A stretch of 64,000 nt of DNA from Farysia itapuensis (taxonomy: Eukaryota; Basidiomycota; Ustilaginomycetes; Ustilaginales; Ustilaginaceae): contig JALBYC010000008.1 of assembly GCA_023212645.1 (NCBI GenBank), forward strand, positions 248,001 to 312,000, in the 5' to 3' direction. Below the pieces are notes generated by a model. That model was not told the origin of the DNA, searched no databases, and saw only the letters and a program-made list of their open reading frames with translations. Shown here in pieces: positions 10,143-20,976 of this stretch (position 1 is the stretch's first letter; each line of letters begins with the position of its first letter). A program made the translations under genes and the position numbers.

Positions 10143-12011
10143 TTACAGTCCGTCGTCTTGACTCGTGTTTGCACGTTTGGCAACGTCCCAGTAGCCTTCT
10201 AGATTGGGGCCGAGTGCTTCTCTAGCAGAATGATCGGTAGGACAGGCAATCGCTCGGAAGCCTCTGGTGAAGTTCCGCTGGCGCAAGGGGCCTTCAAACA
10301 CCAGCTGACACGTGTTGGACGTCCAATCAACGTCGTCGTCAGTCGAAGTGCGGAGAGTCTTGAAGCCTCCCAGGGGAGTGCTATTGGCTGAAGCCTGTAC
10401 GGCGCTATCCGGATCGGGCGTTCCTTCATCCATGTCCTCCTCTTTCGGCCTGCCCGGATCCGTCCAGTCGATCCGAACCGTCATCAGTCGACGATAGGCC
10501 TTGAGCCCTTTCGCTCCCCCCTCCACCACCACCAGCGCAAACTGCGGGTTAAACACAGTGATGCCGGTCAAGTTGTGATCTTGGGCGTTCTTGCGAATCT
10601 TGAACTTGTGGCTTGGTGAGATGAGATGCTTGATCTTGTACACCTGACACGCAACGCCTTTGCTCTCGTCTGCCTCCTTTTGTTGCTCAATCTTGGCACG
10701 TCGTTGGTCGTCTGTCAGTTTGTTCTCCAGGTTCGCCCGTTCGTGTTGCTCTTTTCGCGCGGCAATCTCGCGACGGACGCGTGCTTCTACCTTGGTAGGA
10801 TCCGAGACTGCTTCCGACGTCAGCACACGCATCAGGTTGGACAACTTGACGCGAGGCGGGTCGGGCGGCAACAGTCCCATCTTGATCCGATCGCGTTTGT
10901 CTTGCAGCTCGGCTTGTCGACGTTGACGTCGCATCTTTTTCTGTTCCTTTTTGGTCAGCATGACGCCTTTGGGTGCAACAGCAATCTTGTCCGCCGGCGC
11001 TGGAATGGGTATAGGGTGTTGTATATAATGGTCAATCGGACTATCTTTCCCGTACAGCAGCACGGGATACGCAGCTTCGTCCGTTTCTCTCGCTTTGCCA
11101 CGCGCGAGCATTATCTCAACGCTGTCCTGTAGCACGATATCGTCGTAAGACTTGTTCGCGAGCAGCGAGGCATCCCACCACTCGACGTCGGGCGGGGTTT
11201 TGCGTTGAATCAGTCGCTCTTCGCCCGTCAAGTCGTCTTGCATCCCGGCTTTCAGCGCAGACTCTTGGATGCGTCGCTTGAGCTCTTCCATCTGCTGTTC
11301 ACGTCGCGTCTCTTCTGCTTCACGAATGTGACGACCAGGCTTGTGGAATTGGAAGCCTTTGTGCATCGATCGTCCTTTGGGCTTTTCAGCGCCCGGCTCA
11401 TCCTGCAGAGCCTGACTGGCTTGCAAGTACGGATTTACCTCGACAGGAACAGTCGTACGTCCACCGGGCCTGCCTGTCCCGGCCTTGTACGACTCGCCCA
11501 CCTTGGTGCCCAGCAAAAGCGGATGAATGCCGGTGGGTGTTTTGGTCGACCCAGCAGCTTCAGACGCTGCTGATGGCTTGGGCGGCAGTCGACTGCTGCT
11601 AGGTGTGGGTGCGGAAGTGTCCTGTTTCCCATTTCGTACGTTCAAGGCCTGCATCTGCGCCTGGACGCGCGCTTTTGCTGCCTCCAGCTGCGCTTGAATG
11701 CTATTCGGGGCCGGCGTGTTTGTTGACTGCTGTGGTGCAGGTCGTGCAGGAGTCGGCGCTGAGCTCTGCGTGAACGACGGAGGTCGACCGAGCGCCTTGT
11801 TGTTGAGCGCACTCATCTGGGCCTGGATCCTGGCTTTCGCTGCTGCAACCTGCGCCTGGACACTGTCTGGCAGTTTGGACGCTGGAGCTGCATCTTCGGT
11901 CCTTGCCTTCTTGGGAGGAGTCCCATTCTGGCCCAGTGCAGCGCCTGCGTCTACACCTTCGTCCTCATCGTCACCAAACGCGTTCCGTATCGGCCGCTTT
12001 GGTGGCGGCAT
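10143..12011 (-). CDS. PRP3: U4/U6 snRNP protein Prp3
   Basis: 622 residues, intronless, ATG at 12011 (MPPPKRPIRNAFGDD). The N-terminal 130 residues carry two copies of a short helical repeat, QAQVAAAKARIQAQMSALN and QAQLEAAKARVQAQMQALN, also known from Prp3 of other species. The central PRP3 domain contains KKMRRQRRQAELQDKRDRI and GLLPPDPPRVKLSNLMRVL. The C-terminal DUF1115-type domain has HKFKIRKNAQ, LTGITVFNP and FALVVVEGGAKGLKAYRRLM. Prp3 binds the U4/U6 duplex and is needed to assemble the U4/U6.U5 tri-snRNP. Length and domain order are typical. Confidence 0.93.
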   Translation of the reverse strand: MPPPKRPIRNAFGDDEDEGVDAGAALGQNGTPPKKARTEDAAPASKLPDSVQAQVAAAKARIQAQMSALNNKALGRPPSFTQSSAPTPARPAPQQSTNTPAPNSIQAQLEAAKARVQAQMQALNVRNGKQDTSAPTPSSSRLPPKPSAASEAAGSTKTPTGIHPLLLGTKVGESYKAGTGRPGGRTTVPVEVNPYLQASQALQDEPGAEKPKGRSMHKGFQFHKPGRHIREAEETRREQQMEELKRRIQESALKAGMQDDLTGEERLIQRKTPPDVEWWDASLLANKSYDDIVLQDSVEIMLARGKARETDEAAYPVLLYGKDSPIDHYIQHPIPIPAPADKIAVAPKGVMLTKKEQKKMRRQRRQAELQDKRDRIKMGLLPPDPPRVKLSNLMRVLTSEAVSDPTKVEARVRREIAARKEQHERANLENKLTDDQRRAKIEQQKEADESKGVACQVYKIKHLISPSHKFKIRKNAQDHNLTGITVFNPQFALVVVEGGAKGLKAYRRLMTVRIDWTDPGRPKEEDMDEGTPDPDSAVQASANSTPLGGFKTLRTSTDDDVDWTSNTCQLVFEGPLRQRNFTRGFRAIACPTDHSAREALGPNLEGYWDVAKRANTSQDDGL

Positions 12012-12156
12012 TCTAGCACTCTCTTCGCCTCTTTAGCTGCTCCGTGGTGGGTGAAAGGTAAATCTTCTTTCTCAACAAATCTCCACTTTTCTGGCATTGT
12101 TTGAGTTTTCTGGTAGCTGTATACATATGATATATTCGCTGATGGCTACTGCTACA

Positions 12157-15100
12157 CTAAATTTCAGGTGTGTCTTTGATGGCAAGCGTAGATTTGCCGA
12201 GCGGAGTGGCTGCCCCACTTTGGTAGTCGAGCGAGACCTGACACCATCGATCTTGAAGCCAGGTGACAGACCATGTACCCTCTACAGACGCCCATATGCT
12301 GTACCTCGACTCGAGAATACCGCTGACTGTGTTGGTCTCGAGGATCTTGGGTTTTTTGAACATGTCCACCGGCTCCGATCGCTGGTAGGTGAAGGCGAAC
12401 GGAGGAACGCCTTGGAAGATAAAGATGATTTCCGCCTGGTTACCCTCGCGCAGGTCTTCGACAAAGTGGCTGCCTTCGCGAATGTGCACGGTGGGGAGGG
12501 CATGGATGGTTTTCACCATGTCCTGCGAGATGCGCGGATCAATGTCGCGCTTGCACTGATTCTGTTGATGTGCGATGCTCTTGATGGTGAATACGCCTGG
12601 CTGTTGTGCGACGCGCGAGAATTCGGCCGTGGTGAGCGCAGCTTGAGCAGCTTTGCCATTAAAGTCGTACGACACCGTCCACGGCGGCGAGCCCTGGAGC
12701 GCAAAGTGCACCGTCTCACCAATACAGTAGTCTTCGCGCGACGAAACTGCGGCAATATCAGCTGTTTCGGCAACATGAATGCCCAAATGCGTCCCGCTGA
12801 CTTTGCCCTCGGTAGTAGCAGGGAAGGATTCGCAGCCGTTGCCGTCGATAACGTGCAGAGCGACAATGGACCAAGACCCTTTGCGTCCAAACTTGAACTC
12901 GTCACCGCGCAGTTGCAGCTTGTACTCGAGCGTCGTAATGTCCGAGCGTACGAAACGGTGGACATCGCGCGCATCCGAGTCGCTACGAACTTCAAACGTC
13001 ACCGTAAACGGCGCCTGACCATGCAGCTTGAACACGGGCAGACTGGTGAGCTTATCAATCCCATCGCCGACACAAAGCGATGACTTGGCATTGCGTGTCT
13101 GGGAGGAGGCAAAATGGCCTCCTGGCAGGGGCAGCACCATCTGCTCCAACCTTCTCGGCTCGTTGGTCGAATACCCTTCCAGGGGCGCCTTGGCGTAAGC
13201 GGCGTCGCCGACGGACTCGAGTGAGTACGTATGCCAGCCGGGCGTCAAGGTTGACAGCTCGAGATTGGTGACGTTGAGCGCAGAAGTGAATGCGCCTTTC
13301 TTGCGTCTGCCTTGTACAGTCCTCTCGTTGCCGGGAGATGCGAGGGAGACGGATCGGTCTTGATCGTGAGCTGCGGACCAGGAAGGTGTGACGTGCTCGA
13401 ATCCGACGTCGATAGGGAAACTGCCACCCATCAGCACGTCGACAGAATCAGGCACGCCTTGACACACTGCGGCTCGTATCAGGCTGCCGTTGCTGGACAG
13501 GCGACCTGCATCTGGCGCATACTGAACGTGAGGCCTGGCTCGTGTCGTGATGCGGTACTCTTCCTGGCCGGACAGCACAACACCGGGGCAGTGGTTATCG
13601 CGAATCGACTTGATGCGGTAAAGACCAGAATGTTCGGCCTCGATCTCGGCGTTGACATCCTGCAGAGTGGCAGTGTAGGTTGTGGGGGTGGACGCTTCAT
13701 CCACCTGCCATGTGTATTCGACTTGCCAAGGACCTTGTCCGCTGAGTCGGAGCGGCAGTCTTCCTCTCTTGCCGGTGAGCAGCTCGAGCGACCGTCCTTT
13801 GTCCGTCGCCGCCTTGACAGGCAGGAAGCCGGCACTGGGCTGCACACGGCGCACTTCTACGTTCAAATCGCGCGTGGCGAGCGAGCGATCGCATCCCTTG
13901 GAGTCGCGGATCTTGACAAGACTGACGGTGACCATGCCGCCCGACTTGGCGACGTGCTCGGGAATATCAATACTGAGCTTGTGCGGAGACTCGACAATGC
14001 CCGTGACTTGCTTAGTCTCGACGCTGTCCCCTGCTCGAATGGCGTAGGTAATATCCCAAGGTCCAGCTCCAGACAGTTTGACATCAGCACTAGCCTGCTT
14101 GCCACTACAGCTCTGAATGACAGCTCGATCGTCATACGTCCGCACCTGCGCGGTAAACTCTGCACTCGACAAAGGATGGAACACCTGCGTGAACGACGGT
14201 CCGTCCAGATCAATGTTTTTGTAGTTGCTGTCGTGCAGTTTGGTGAATTTGTAGGTGACTGCACCTTCGGTGTCGGGACGAAAGTCGAGTTCGTCGCGTG
14301 TCTGTTCGTAGATGGTGCGTACTTTGCGCTCTGGACTGCGGTCCTGTTTGTGCACCTCGTACTCGAGCTGAAACGGCGGTTTGCCCGTCAAGACTGACAT
14401 GGCCTTGACGCCAACTGGACCGGCACATCGGTCTTCAATGCTACTGAAGTTAATCTGCGCCGTTGGTGGCGGTACATCAATCACCTCGCAAGTCCAAGGT
14501 GCGCCCACTTCGCCCGAGCAGAACGGACCAGACACGTCTTCGATCCGATACAGCCCGGGCGAAGCGACGCTGAACGTCTCGCTCGAACTCGAGGAAGCCA
14601 TCGACACCTCAAACGTAGACGCACGCGCCGGCTTGCGCGCCCAAAGCCCCTTGGACGCCGCACTATTGTCCGGCTCAAACGACACGTCGACGGTCCAACT
14701 ACCATTTTCAGCAGCCTCGGCGGGAGACTGAAGAACGAGGTCGATTCCTTCCCTGTTCCTTAGTAAAGGGATGGGATGGCCGGGACGACAACGATCGGGG
14801 TGGAACCCGACCGTCCTGCGCGGATGAACAGTGACAGTCTGTTGATGCACCTCTGCGTCTTTTCCCGTCAACTTTTTCTTCGCCTTCTGCTTCAGCGAAG
14901 GGTCCGCCGTAGGAGTGTGCGCCTCTACTTTGACCCGGTTGCCACATGCGTCTTGGACCGCTTCGAGCACATAGCTGAACTTGCCGGGCTGGTCTAGGAC
15001 GACACTGCTGAGAGGTAGGTCGACCGAGACGGATGCGGCCCAGGTGTAGTCCTCGGTGCCGTGCTGATTGCGTTTTGCTGCTGAACGCGTTCGTTCCCGC

Positions 15101-16614
15101 GCGATCGCCATACGCTCAGAGGGAGACATGGCGGCATCTGATTCGGGAAGCAGCAGAGGCGAGGTGTGATGCGGTGGTGCGATGCGTGAGATTTTGCGAG
15201 AATGCTCCTCTTGTCGGCCTTTGGTCGCACGCCCACGTGGTGCAGGAGTCCACACCTGTCGATACTCGAGTTCGAGCGGTGGGATACCGCGCACCTGGAC
15301 GCCAAAGTCGACTGTCTCACCGGGACACACCTGTCTATCTTGCGCCAGGTCAAAGTTCGCTGCAGCGCTGCTCGGCACAATGAAGTGTGTGGATGGACAG
15401 GTGACGACGAGAGCTTCGGCGGTGGATAGACGCGCGTCATTCCGCGAACGGTCCAGCACCCGCTCCAGTCGAACCCGACCTGGCTGCTTCACGGGAAGAT
15501 GCCACAGCAGCTGCTGCCCCGACCGCGTTGGCTTGACATTGGCCGTGGACGATGCTGCGCTTTTCGAATTGAGGGAGCGTGCGCGACGTTCAGCTCGAAC
15601 CTTTGCCCGCTCGCCGTAAGAGATACCGGAAAGCATGGAGCCTGGTTCGTCGAGATCGTCTTCATCCGCGATGCTGTGATGGCGACGGGAGCGTTGGCTT
15701 TGCGAGTCGGCAGCAGCAGCGACGGCGTTGAGCTCGTCGTTTTGCCCATTGTATGTAGTCGGACTGACGAGAATGAGAGAGTCAACACTGACATTGTGAT
15801 AGGTTGCTTGACCCGAGGTGAAGTCGGTGATAGAGTACTGCAGCAGATTGGGTTCGGTGTTGCTGAAGAGGACGGGGATGGAGACGTGAGGTGTCTGTGG
15901 CCCGATGCAGTAGCACGCGGATGCTGGTGAGAGTTTGGCAGTGCTGTGTGGTAATATGTGGATGGTGTGCTGACCCAAGATGTGGCTCTTTGGCTGGATC
16001 AGGTCCCGAATGCGGACTCTGCCTTCGCTAATACTGAGCGCACTGGTGAGAGAGTCGGGCGTAATGCTGGACAAGGGCAACGCGACGCCAACCAGACTCG
16101 AGACGAAGCGCAGCACCGTCGAGAGCACATGGAACACCGCGACAGCAGGGTTCGCCGTCCCGCTAGCCAAAAGCACGGAGTCCACCAGAGTAAAACACGA
16201 GAACAGAGCGGCATAGCTCGCGTAGCCAAGACCGTTGGTCCTTGAAGGTTGCAGCACGGCTGCCTTTGCCTCGTTTGCCTTTGGTGGCTGTGATGCAGCT
16301 TTGAGTCGTGGGTCGAGCAAGGGTATAGCAAGCCTCGACAGCACAAACAGCACGGCGAAATTGATCAGAACGGCGTTAGACAGTGGAAAACCCGTCGTTA
16401 CGGCGTTGTTGGCGCTGTAAATACCCGAGCTGGCCGGCTGTTTATCATCGTAGAGGAGCGAGGTAATGATACGCGTATACTTCCATACTTGCACGAGACC
16501 TGCGATGGCCACGGCATAGAAGCGCTGTGATGGTGCATCTATGAGGGAAAACGAGATCAACGGCTGCGGCAACGCGGGCCCAGCAGCCTTTGACCCCGTT
16601 GCAGCAGACGACAT
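12157..16614 (-). CDS. POM152: Nuclear pore membrane protein Pom152
   Basis: 1,485 residues, intronless. The frame stays open upstream with another ATG at 16722, but family members start close to the PLISFSLIDAPSQRFYA block, so the ATG at 16614 is preferred. The N-terminus has hydrophobic segments (FYAVAIAGLVQVW, VLINFAVLFVLSRLAIPLL, ASYAALFSCFTLVDSVLL). A long series of beta-rich Ig-like repeats follows, with recurring elements such as PPFQLEYEV, GPWDITY, GPWQVEYTW, APFTVTFEV and SPPWTVSYDF, each followed by a G-(L/V)-Y/F-x-I strand. Pom152 forms the luminal ring of the nuclear pore in fungi. It lies 145 bp from the PRP3 start and runs in the same direction. Confidence 0.92.
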   Translation of the reverse strand: MSSAATGSKAAGPALPQPLISFSLIDAPSQRFYAVAIAGLVQVWKYTRIITSLLYDDKQPASSGIYSANNAVTTGFPLSNAVLINFAVLFVLSRLAIPLLDPRLKAASQPPKANEAKAAVLQPSRTNGLGYASYAALFSCFTLVDSVLLASGTANPAVAVFHVLSTVLRFVSSLVGVALPLSSITPDSLTSALSISEGRVRIRDLIQPKSHILGQHTIHILPHSTAKLSPASACYCIGPQTPHVSIPVLFSNTEPNLLQYSITDFTSGQATYHNVSVDSLILVSPTTYNGQNDELNAVAAAADSQSQRSRRHHSIADEDDLDEPGSMLSGISYGERAKVRAERRARSLNSKSAASSTANVKPTRSGQQLLWHLPVKQPGRVRLERVLDRSRNDARLSTAEALVVTCPSTHFIVPSSAAANFDLAQDRQVCPGETVDFGVQVRGIPPLELEYRQVWTPAPRGRATKGRQEEHSRKISRIAPPHHTSPLLLPESDAAMSPSERMAIARERTRSAAKRNQHGTEDYTWAASVSVDLPLSSVVLDQPGKFSYVLEAVQDACGNRVKVEAHTPTADPSLKQKAKKKLTGKDAEVHQQTVTVHPRRTVGFHPDRCRPGHPIPLLRNREGIDLVLQSPAEAAENGSWTVDVSFEPDNSAASKGLWARKPARASTFEVSMASSSSSETFSVASPGLYRIEDVSGPFCSGEVGAPWTCEVIDVPPPTAQINFSSIEDRCAGPVGVKAMSVLTGKPPFQLEYEVHKQDRSPERKVRTIYEQTRDELDFRPDTEGAVTYKFTKLHDSNYKNIDLDGPSFTQVFHPLSSAEFTAQVRTYDDRAVIQSCSGKQASADVKLSGAGPWDITYAIRAGDSVETKQVTGIVESPHKLSIDIPEHVAKSGGMVTVSLVKIRDSKGCDRSLATRDLNVEVRRVQPSAGFLPVKAATDKGRSLELLTGKRGRLPLRLSGQGPWQVEYTWQVDEASTPTTYTATLQDVNAEIEAEHSGLYRIKSIRDNHCPGVVLSGQEEYRITTRARPHVQYAPDAGRLSSNGSLIRAAVCQGVPDSVDVLMGGSFPIDVGFEHVTPSWSAAHDQDRSVSLASPGNERTVQGRRKKGAFTSALNVTNLELSTLTPGWHTYSLESVGDAAYAKAPLEGYSTNEPRRLEQMVLPLPGGHFASSQTRNAKSSLCVGDGIDKLTSLPVFKLHGQAPFTVTFEVRSDSDARDVHRFVRSDITTLEYKLQLRGDEFKFGRKGSWSIVALHVIDGNGCESFPATTEGKVSGTHLGIHVAETADIAAVSSREDYCIGETVHFALQGSPPWTVSYDFNGKAAQAALTTAEFSRVAQQPGVFTIKSIAHQQNQCKRDIDPRISQDMVKTIHALPTVHIREGSHFVEDLREGNQAEIIFIFQGVPPFAFTYQRSEPVDMFKKPKILETNTVSGILESRYSIWASVEGTWSVTWLQDRWCQVSLDYQSGAATPLGKSTLAIKDTPEI

Positions 16615-16888
16615 TTGATGGACACAAAGAGAGAGAGAGAGAAGAGCAAGCAACCAAAGGCGGACGAAAGTGTCAAGGTCGTACAAACGTACCAATTTTT
16701 GACCCGACTTCCGAACTTGCATTTGGGCGATCTTACATTGCTCATCGCAACAAATTTGCCAAAAAGTGGAGGTGGGGGCGGAGGCGGAGGCGGACCGCTC
16801 AAGTAGCCGATTGTGATTGATAGGCAAATTGTTGGCTATTTAGGCTCACCGTGGTTGCTAGCCATTCACATTCACATTCACATTGGGA

Positions 16889-19595
16889 ATGCGCAGTCGA
16901 CCTACGCTTCCATCCTCCATCCATGCCATGAGTGATCTCAGCAGCAGCAACAGGGTGGCTCAGTCCCGCAGCTCCACCGATTCAGCAAGGTCGATCGGGC
17001 ACCGTTGGCAATCGTATGAGAACAAGGGCAAGGCAAAGGCGCAAGACGATCTCTCGGAATCAGACGATCTGGGGATCGCATGCAGCAGTGCCGTCAGCTC
17101 AACCAGCCATAGCCCTTCGAAAGGCAAACAAAGACAGACTGAACCCATAACCAGCCATTCTTCACCCATGCTGACGCTGCCAGATATGGGCGACAACTTC
17201 GAGCTGCATGTCAAGAGCCAGTTCTTGCACTTGGACTCAGACGGCCCTAGCACATCTGGCAGGGAAAAGTACGGCTACCATCCCCGATCTGCACATCGCA
17301 ACGACTTGGTACTCTGCAGATCTACCAACAAGAGATCCTTCAAGGAATCGACCAGCTCTCCCTCATCGTCGCCCATCTCCGTAACACTCGAACCTGCTCG
17401 CGACAATACGCAGCAACGACAAGAACCGGCCTGTCTGCAGTCTGTCGCGATGGCAAGAGAACCAATGCATGCTCTCCCCAACGCGTTTTGTAAAAAGAGG
17501 CGTGCCAACGGTCTTACTCAGCACGCAGATGCAGCGAGCACAAGTCGGCATTCTCTGTTTCCGGATCGCCATGCGCTACCCAATAGCTCATCGGCATCGC
17601 TATCGGAGCCTAGCTCGTTTCGACATCGATCCTCGTTACTGTCTAATTCGAGCACGTCCGACCTCGGCTTCCATCCGTATCACATACCTTGTGACTCTCT
17701 TGCTGCCCATTCACGCAGTCCTCAGCCTTCTAGTGATACCGCCGATGCCTTGTTTGCAGTTCGACGCAGGCAGCTTGAACGGCAGGCAAGACAAGAGAGC
17801 AATCATTCTACCATACGTCGCTATCTCGATGAGGTAGCTGCAGAACACACAGATGCAACAAGCACTGAGGCCTTAGGCACACTCCATGACGACTCCCGCT
17901 CTTCTCTACCGTCTAGCCGCAACCGTCACATGCGCAATTCCCGTTTCGAGGCCAGACCTCTGTTACTGCCGTCCCTGATTCCCTCAAGCCATGACCCTCA
18001 TGACAACAGTACAGCTACCGCAATACCTCCACGACTGGATCCACTGCGTCTCGACACCATCGATGGAGAATCGCTCTCCACCAATCCATTCGACTCGTTG
18101 TCGCGCTCTCAAGATATGTATCGCAGGCCTCAGGAGAGCTCAGATCTTGTGGTCTTGGCATCTCGAACGCGATCTGATCCAGAACGAAGCGGTCTTGAAA
18201 TGTCGCATCCCGAGCAAGCTCCTTATAGGACATCAAACCATGCTACTCGCCCGCGCACCTTTTCCCATTTGCTAGCCAACTGGGGTGAGACGACGAATAT
18301 GTCACGCACGGAGACAATACGTCATGATCCTCAGTCGGACCAGTCTTCGATTGACACTCGCGCTGAGCAACTTGGGCTTCCCATTTTCCCGCGGCGGGAG
18401 TCCAGTTCCTTAAGGCTTCAAGACCGTCAGAGAACGGCTCACGTCAGAACGCCTGATTTTTCGGACGACGAAGATAGACCTTTGTTGTCAGCCTTGTCTC
18501 AACATATGCGCGAACGTCGTCGACACTTATCAACAGCAAGCGCTCTCGAGGAGCAGCGACTGCAACGTGCCCGCTTTGGCTCGCTCGAAAGTAGTCTTGA
18601 CCCGGATTCCCAGACAACAGACACCGAGGATAACAGGCCTCTGTCGATAGATCGAATGCTGACAAGGCGACGTGTATGGGCCGAAAACGGTCGCGGAACC
18701 CTTGGATTGCGTGACCTACCTGCTTCTGACAGTTCTAGTAACACGGCGGGAGAGGGCAGATCGTTGGATCGACCTCTGCGCCTTAGCGCAGAAGCGGACA
18801 TGAGCACGGGCGAGCGACCCAGGCAACCGCTACCTGCAGAGGGACCAACGGTGCGACGCGAAGCGCATCGTGCGTTGTACCGCCCTCCAACCCTACCATC
18901 GCGCAGATCGCAAGACGAAACGGCGCTCAATTTCTTACGCCGTGTTATGAGCGAAGACTCGCGGCTGGAGGAAGAGGACATGGACGAGATGGAAGCTGCC
19001 TCCCTGCGCATGGCCACCCGTCGAGAGGCCCGTAGCTTTTACCCCTTTTTACCATCAACCTTACCGCGACCTTCGACATCCGACACACCGGGAGACCGAA
19101 TCGCACTCGATCCTCGCAACTTTGTAGCCGACGACGACTGGTCTGGCTTTGACACGTTTGAAGGGCTGATGCGACTGGCCGACGAGATTGGTCATGCCGA
19201 GACGCGTGTACCGCAGAGTCTGTTGAACACTTTGCCCACGTGCGAATATGGTAAGTGGGACGGAGGTTCGTGCAAATCGGTCGACCGATGCCCAACGCCA
19301 CCAGACAAAGGCAAGGGCAAACAAAAGGTTACGGCATCACAGCGCGATCTCATGTGTCCCATCTGCCGCGAAGACTATCTCGACCCGGACTTGCTCATGA
19401 GCGTGCCCAACTGTCACCATGCTTTTCACGCCGAATGTCTCACTGTAAGTTTTCCCAGCCATCTCACTTTGTGACCAATCACTGATCCGTCTTTTTGCGG
19501 GGTGCCGACGACAGACGTGGTTCAAGAACGCCAAAACATGTCCGCTGTGTCGCTCCGACGTATTCGAACACCGATCAAGCATGCACAGACTATAG
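16889..19595 (+). CDS. RING-H2 finger protein, probable E3 ubiquitin ligase, two exons
   Basis: Exon 1 is 16889-19444, intron 19445-19514 (GTAAGT...CAG, 70 nt), exon 2 19515-19595, giving 878 residues; an alternative ATG lies at 16928. About 820 residues are Ser/Arg-rich and probably disordered. The C-terminus forms a RING-H2: CPIC, then CHHAFHAEC, and after the intron WFKNAKTCPLC. The spacing is C-x2-C-x15-C-x-H-x2-H-x2-C-x10-C-x2-C, all eight zinc ligands present. The intron falls between ligands 6 and 7, so the RING exists only in spliced mRNA. Such proteins usually transfer ubiquitin with an E2; substrate and location are unknown. It is divergent from POM152 and convergent with FES1 (62 bp). 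Confidence 0.85.
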
Positions 19596-19657
19596 CGATG
19601 GGGCACACTTTTGCAGCAGCACGACTTTATGTTCAATGTGTTGACTGCTTTATTATT

Positions 19658-20824
19658 CTACCAGGAGCTTACTTTGTGCTGGAAGTCGGCAAAGACGGTA
19701 GGGTCGATGGAAAGTTCCTGCCACCGCGTCTGTATTTCGCCGTCCTCGGTGGAGGAAGAGGCTGGGTCGAGTGGTGGGCCGGATAACTCGGCGAGAAGGG
19801 CTTGGAAGAGTGGGAGGAGGGATGTGGGGGGTTGATTGGTGCCGAGTTTGGCGACAAAGGTGAGGACTGAGGTGGCAGCTTTTTCTGCAAAGTCGAGGTC
19901 AGCGCGTGGATCCGAGTCGCCGTCTGGACCGGAGGGAGGGGGGATATCTGCGTCGTTTACGCCGTGTGTGCTGCCTGGAGGTAGGAGGGAGGATAGGAGA
20001 GTGACAAGTATGCCGGACTGAACGAGCGCGCGTGCGACGTCAGGGTGGGCCACGCCCGTGAGCATAGTTTCAGGACCGCGCTCCAAGGGTGCGTCTGAAT
20101 TGGTGGGACGAGGTGCAACGGCTGTAGCTGACGATAATGTGCCCGTCGTCGTCGTCGTAGTCGTTAATGAATCGGTGGGGTCTTGAAATAGCAGCGTGTT
20201 GATGAGGAAAGCAGTCTTGCGACGCAGGGTAATGTTGGGATCGAGCAGGGCATGTTTGAGAACCGGCCAGCCGTTCATGCGTTCAAACTGGTCTACAGCG
20301 GCTGGATTGTGTTTGAGTAGACCAGAAAGGGCATACATTGCCTTGCTTCTCACGTCGAAATCGGCGCTCTGCAGCAGGTCGAGCAGAGGCGCAAGCGGTT
20401 GGAACTCGAGTACGGCCACCTGAGCTTTATCGTTGTTCTGCACCGCTGTGCCCAAGATCCAGGCTGTGGCCGTCTGAATCCTCGGCTCGTCGCTGGAGAG
20501 TAACGAGATGATGGGCGCCCACATCTTCATGCTGCTAATGTTGTTGGCGTTGTCAATCTGTTCGATCAGCATTTCAAAGTTGTCCAGTGCGGTGCATCGA
20601 TCGGAGAGTGTGCGACTCTGATCGAGCGCAGCGGCGAGTTCCTCCTGCATCATGGTCGCCTCACTCTTGCCCATGATGGCATTGTACAGTCCAGGATCGG
20701 CCAGATCAGGTCGAGCCCCTGCCTGGATCTCGGCAGAGATCTGGTCTACAGACGGTCCTGGTGCGCCGGGTGTCTGTGCCAGCCCCCATTTGAGCAGCTC
20801 CTTTGCGTTTCGTTCGTTGGTCAT
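19658..20824 (-). CDS. FES1: Hsp70 nucleotide exchange factor Fes1
   Basis: 388 residues from the ATG at 20824, chosen because Fes1 proteins start with an (E)LLKWG block (here MTNERNAKELLKWGLA). A helical armadillo-repeat core follows (LDNFEMLIEQIDNANN, TATAWILGTAVQNNDKAQ, VRSKAMYALSGLLKHNPAAV, RKTAFLINTLLFQD), as in the HspBP1/Fes1 family, which releases ADP from cytosolic Hsp70 (Ssa1). An insertion of about 75 residues rich in Thr, Pro and Asp near residues 215-300 makes it longer than the yeast protein of about 290. The frame continues 36 nt upstream without support. Its start lies 152 bp from the start of the divergent hypothetical gene. Confidence 0.9.
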   Translation of the reverse strand: MTNERNAKELLKWGLAQTPGAPGPSVDQISAEIQAGARPDLADPGLYNAIMGKSEATMMQEELAAALDQSRTLSDRCTALDNFEMLIEQIDNANNISSMKMWAPIISLLSSDEPRIQTATAWILGTAVQNNDKAQVAVLEFQPLAPLLDLLQSADFDVRSKAMYALSGLLKHNPAAVDQFERMNGWPVLKHALLDPNITLRRKTAFLINTLLFQDPTDSLTTTTTTTGTLSSATAVAPRPTNSDAPLERGPETMLTGVAHPDVARALVQSGILVTLLSSLLPPGSTHGVNDADIPPPSGPDGDSDPRADLDFAEKAATSVLTFVAKLGTNQPPTSLLPLFQALLAELSGPPLDPASSSTEDGEIQTRWQELSIDPTVFADFQHKVSSW

Positions 20825-20976
20825 GGTTGATGATGGTTGCGAGAGCAGCAAATGTGCCAACTTTTCTTCTTTGGATTTCTCTTTCCCTCCACCTCGGATC
20901 TTGGACTTCGGATCTCGGGAGTGAGAACCCAGAGCCCCTAGATCGGGAAGAATTCTCTTTCCACGGCTCCTTCACC

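Noticed and set aside
6615..12011. Coilin-like gene and PRP3 as a functional snRNP gene cluster
   Set aside because: They are separated by FAD1, lie in a generic housekeeping neighbourhood and do not share a promoter; proximity is probably coincidental.
12097..13083. 328-codon plus-strand frame over POM152
   Set aside because: Antisense shadow of the Ig-repeat region, with no independent features.
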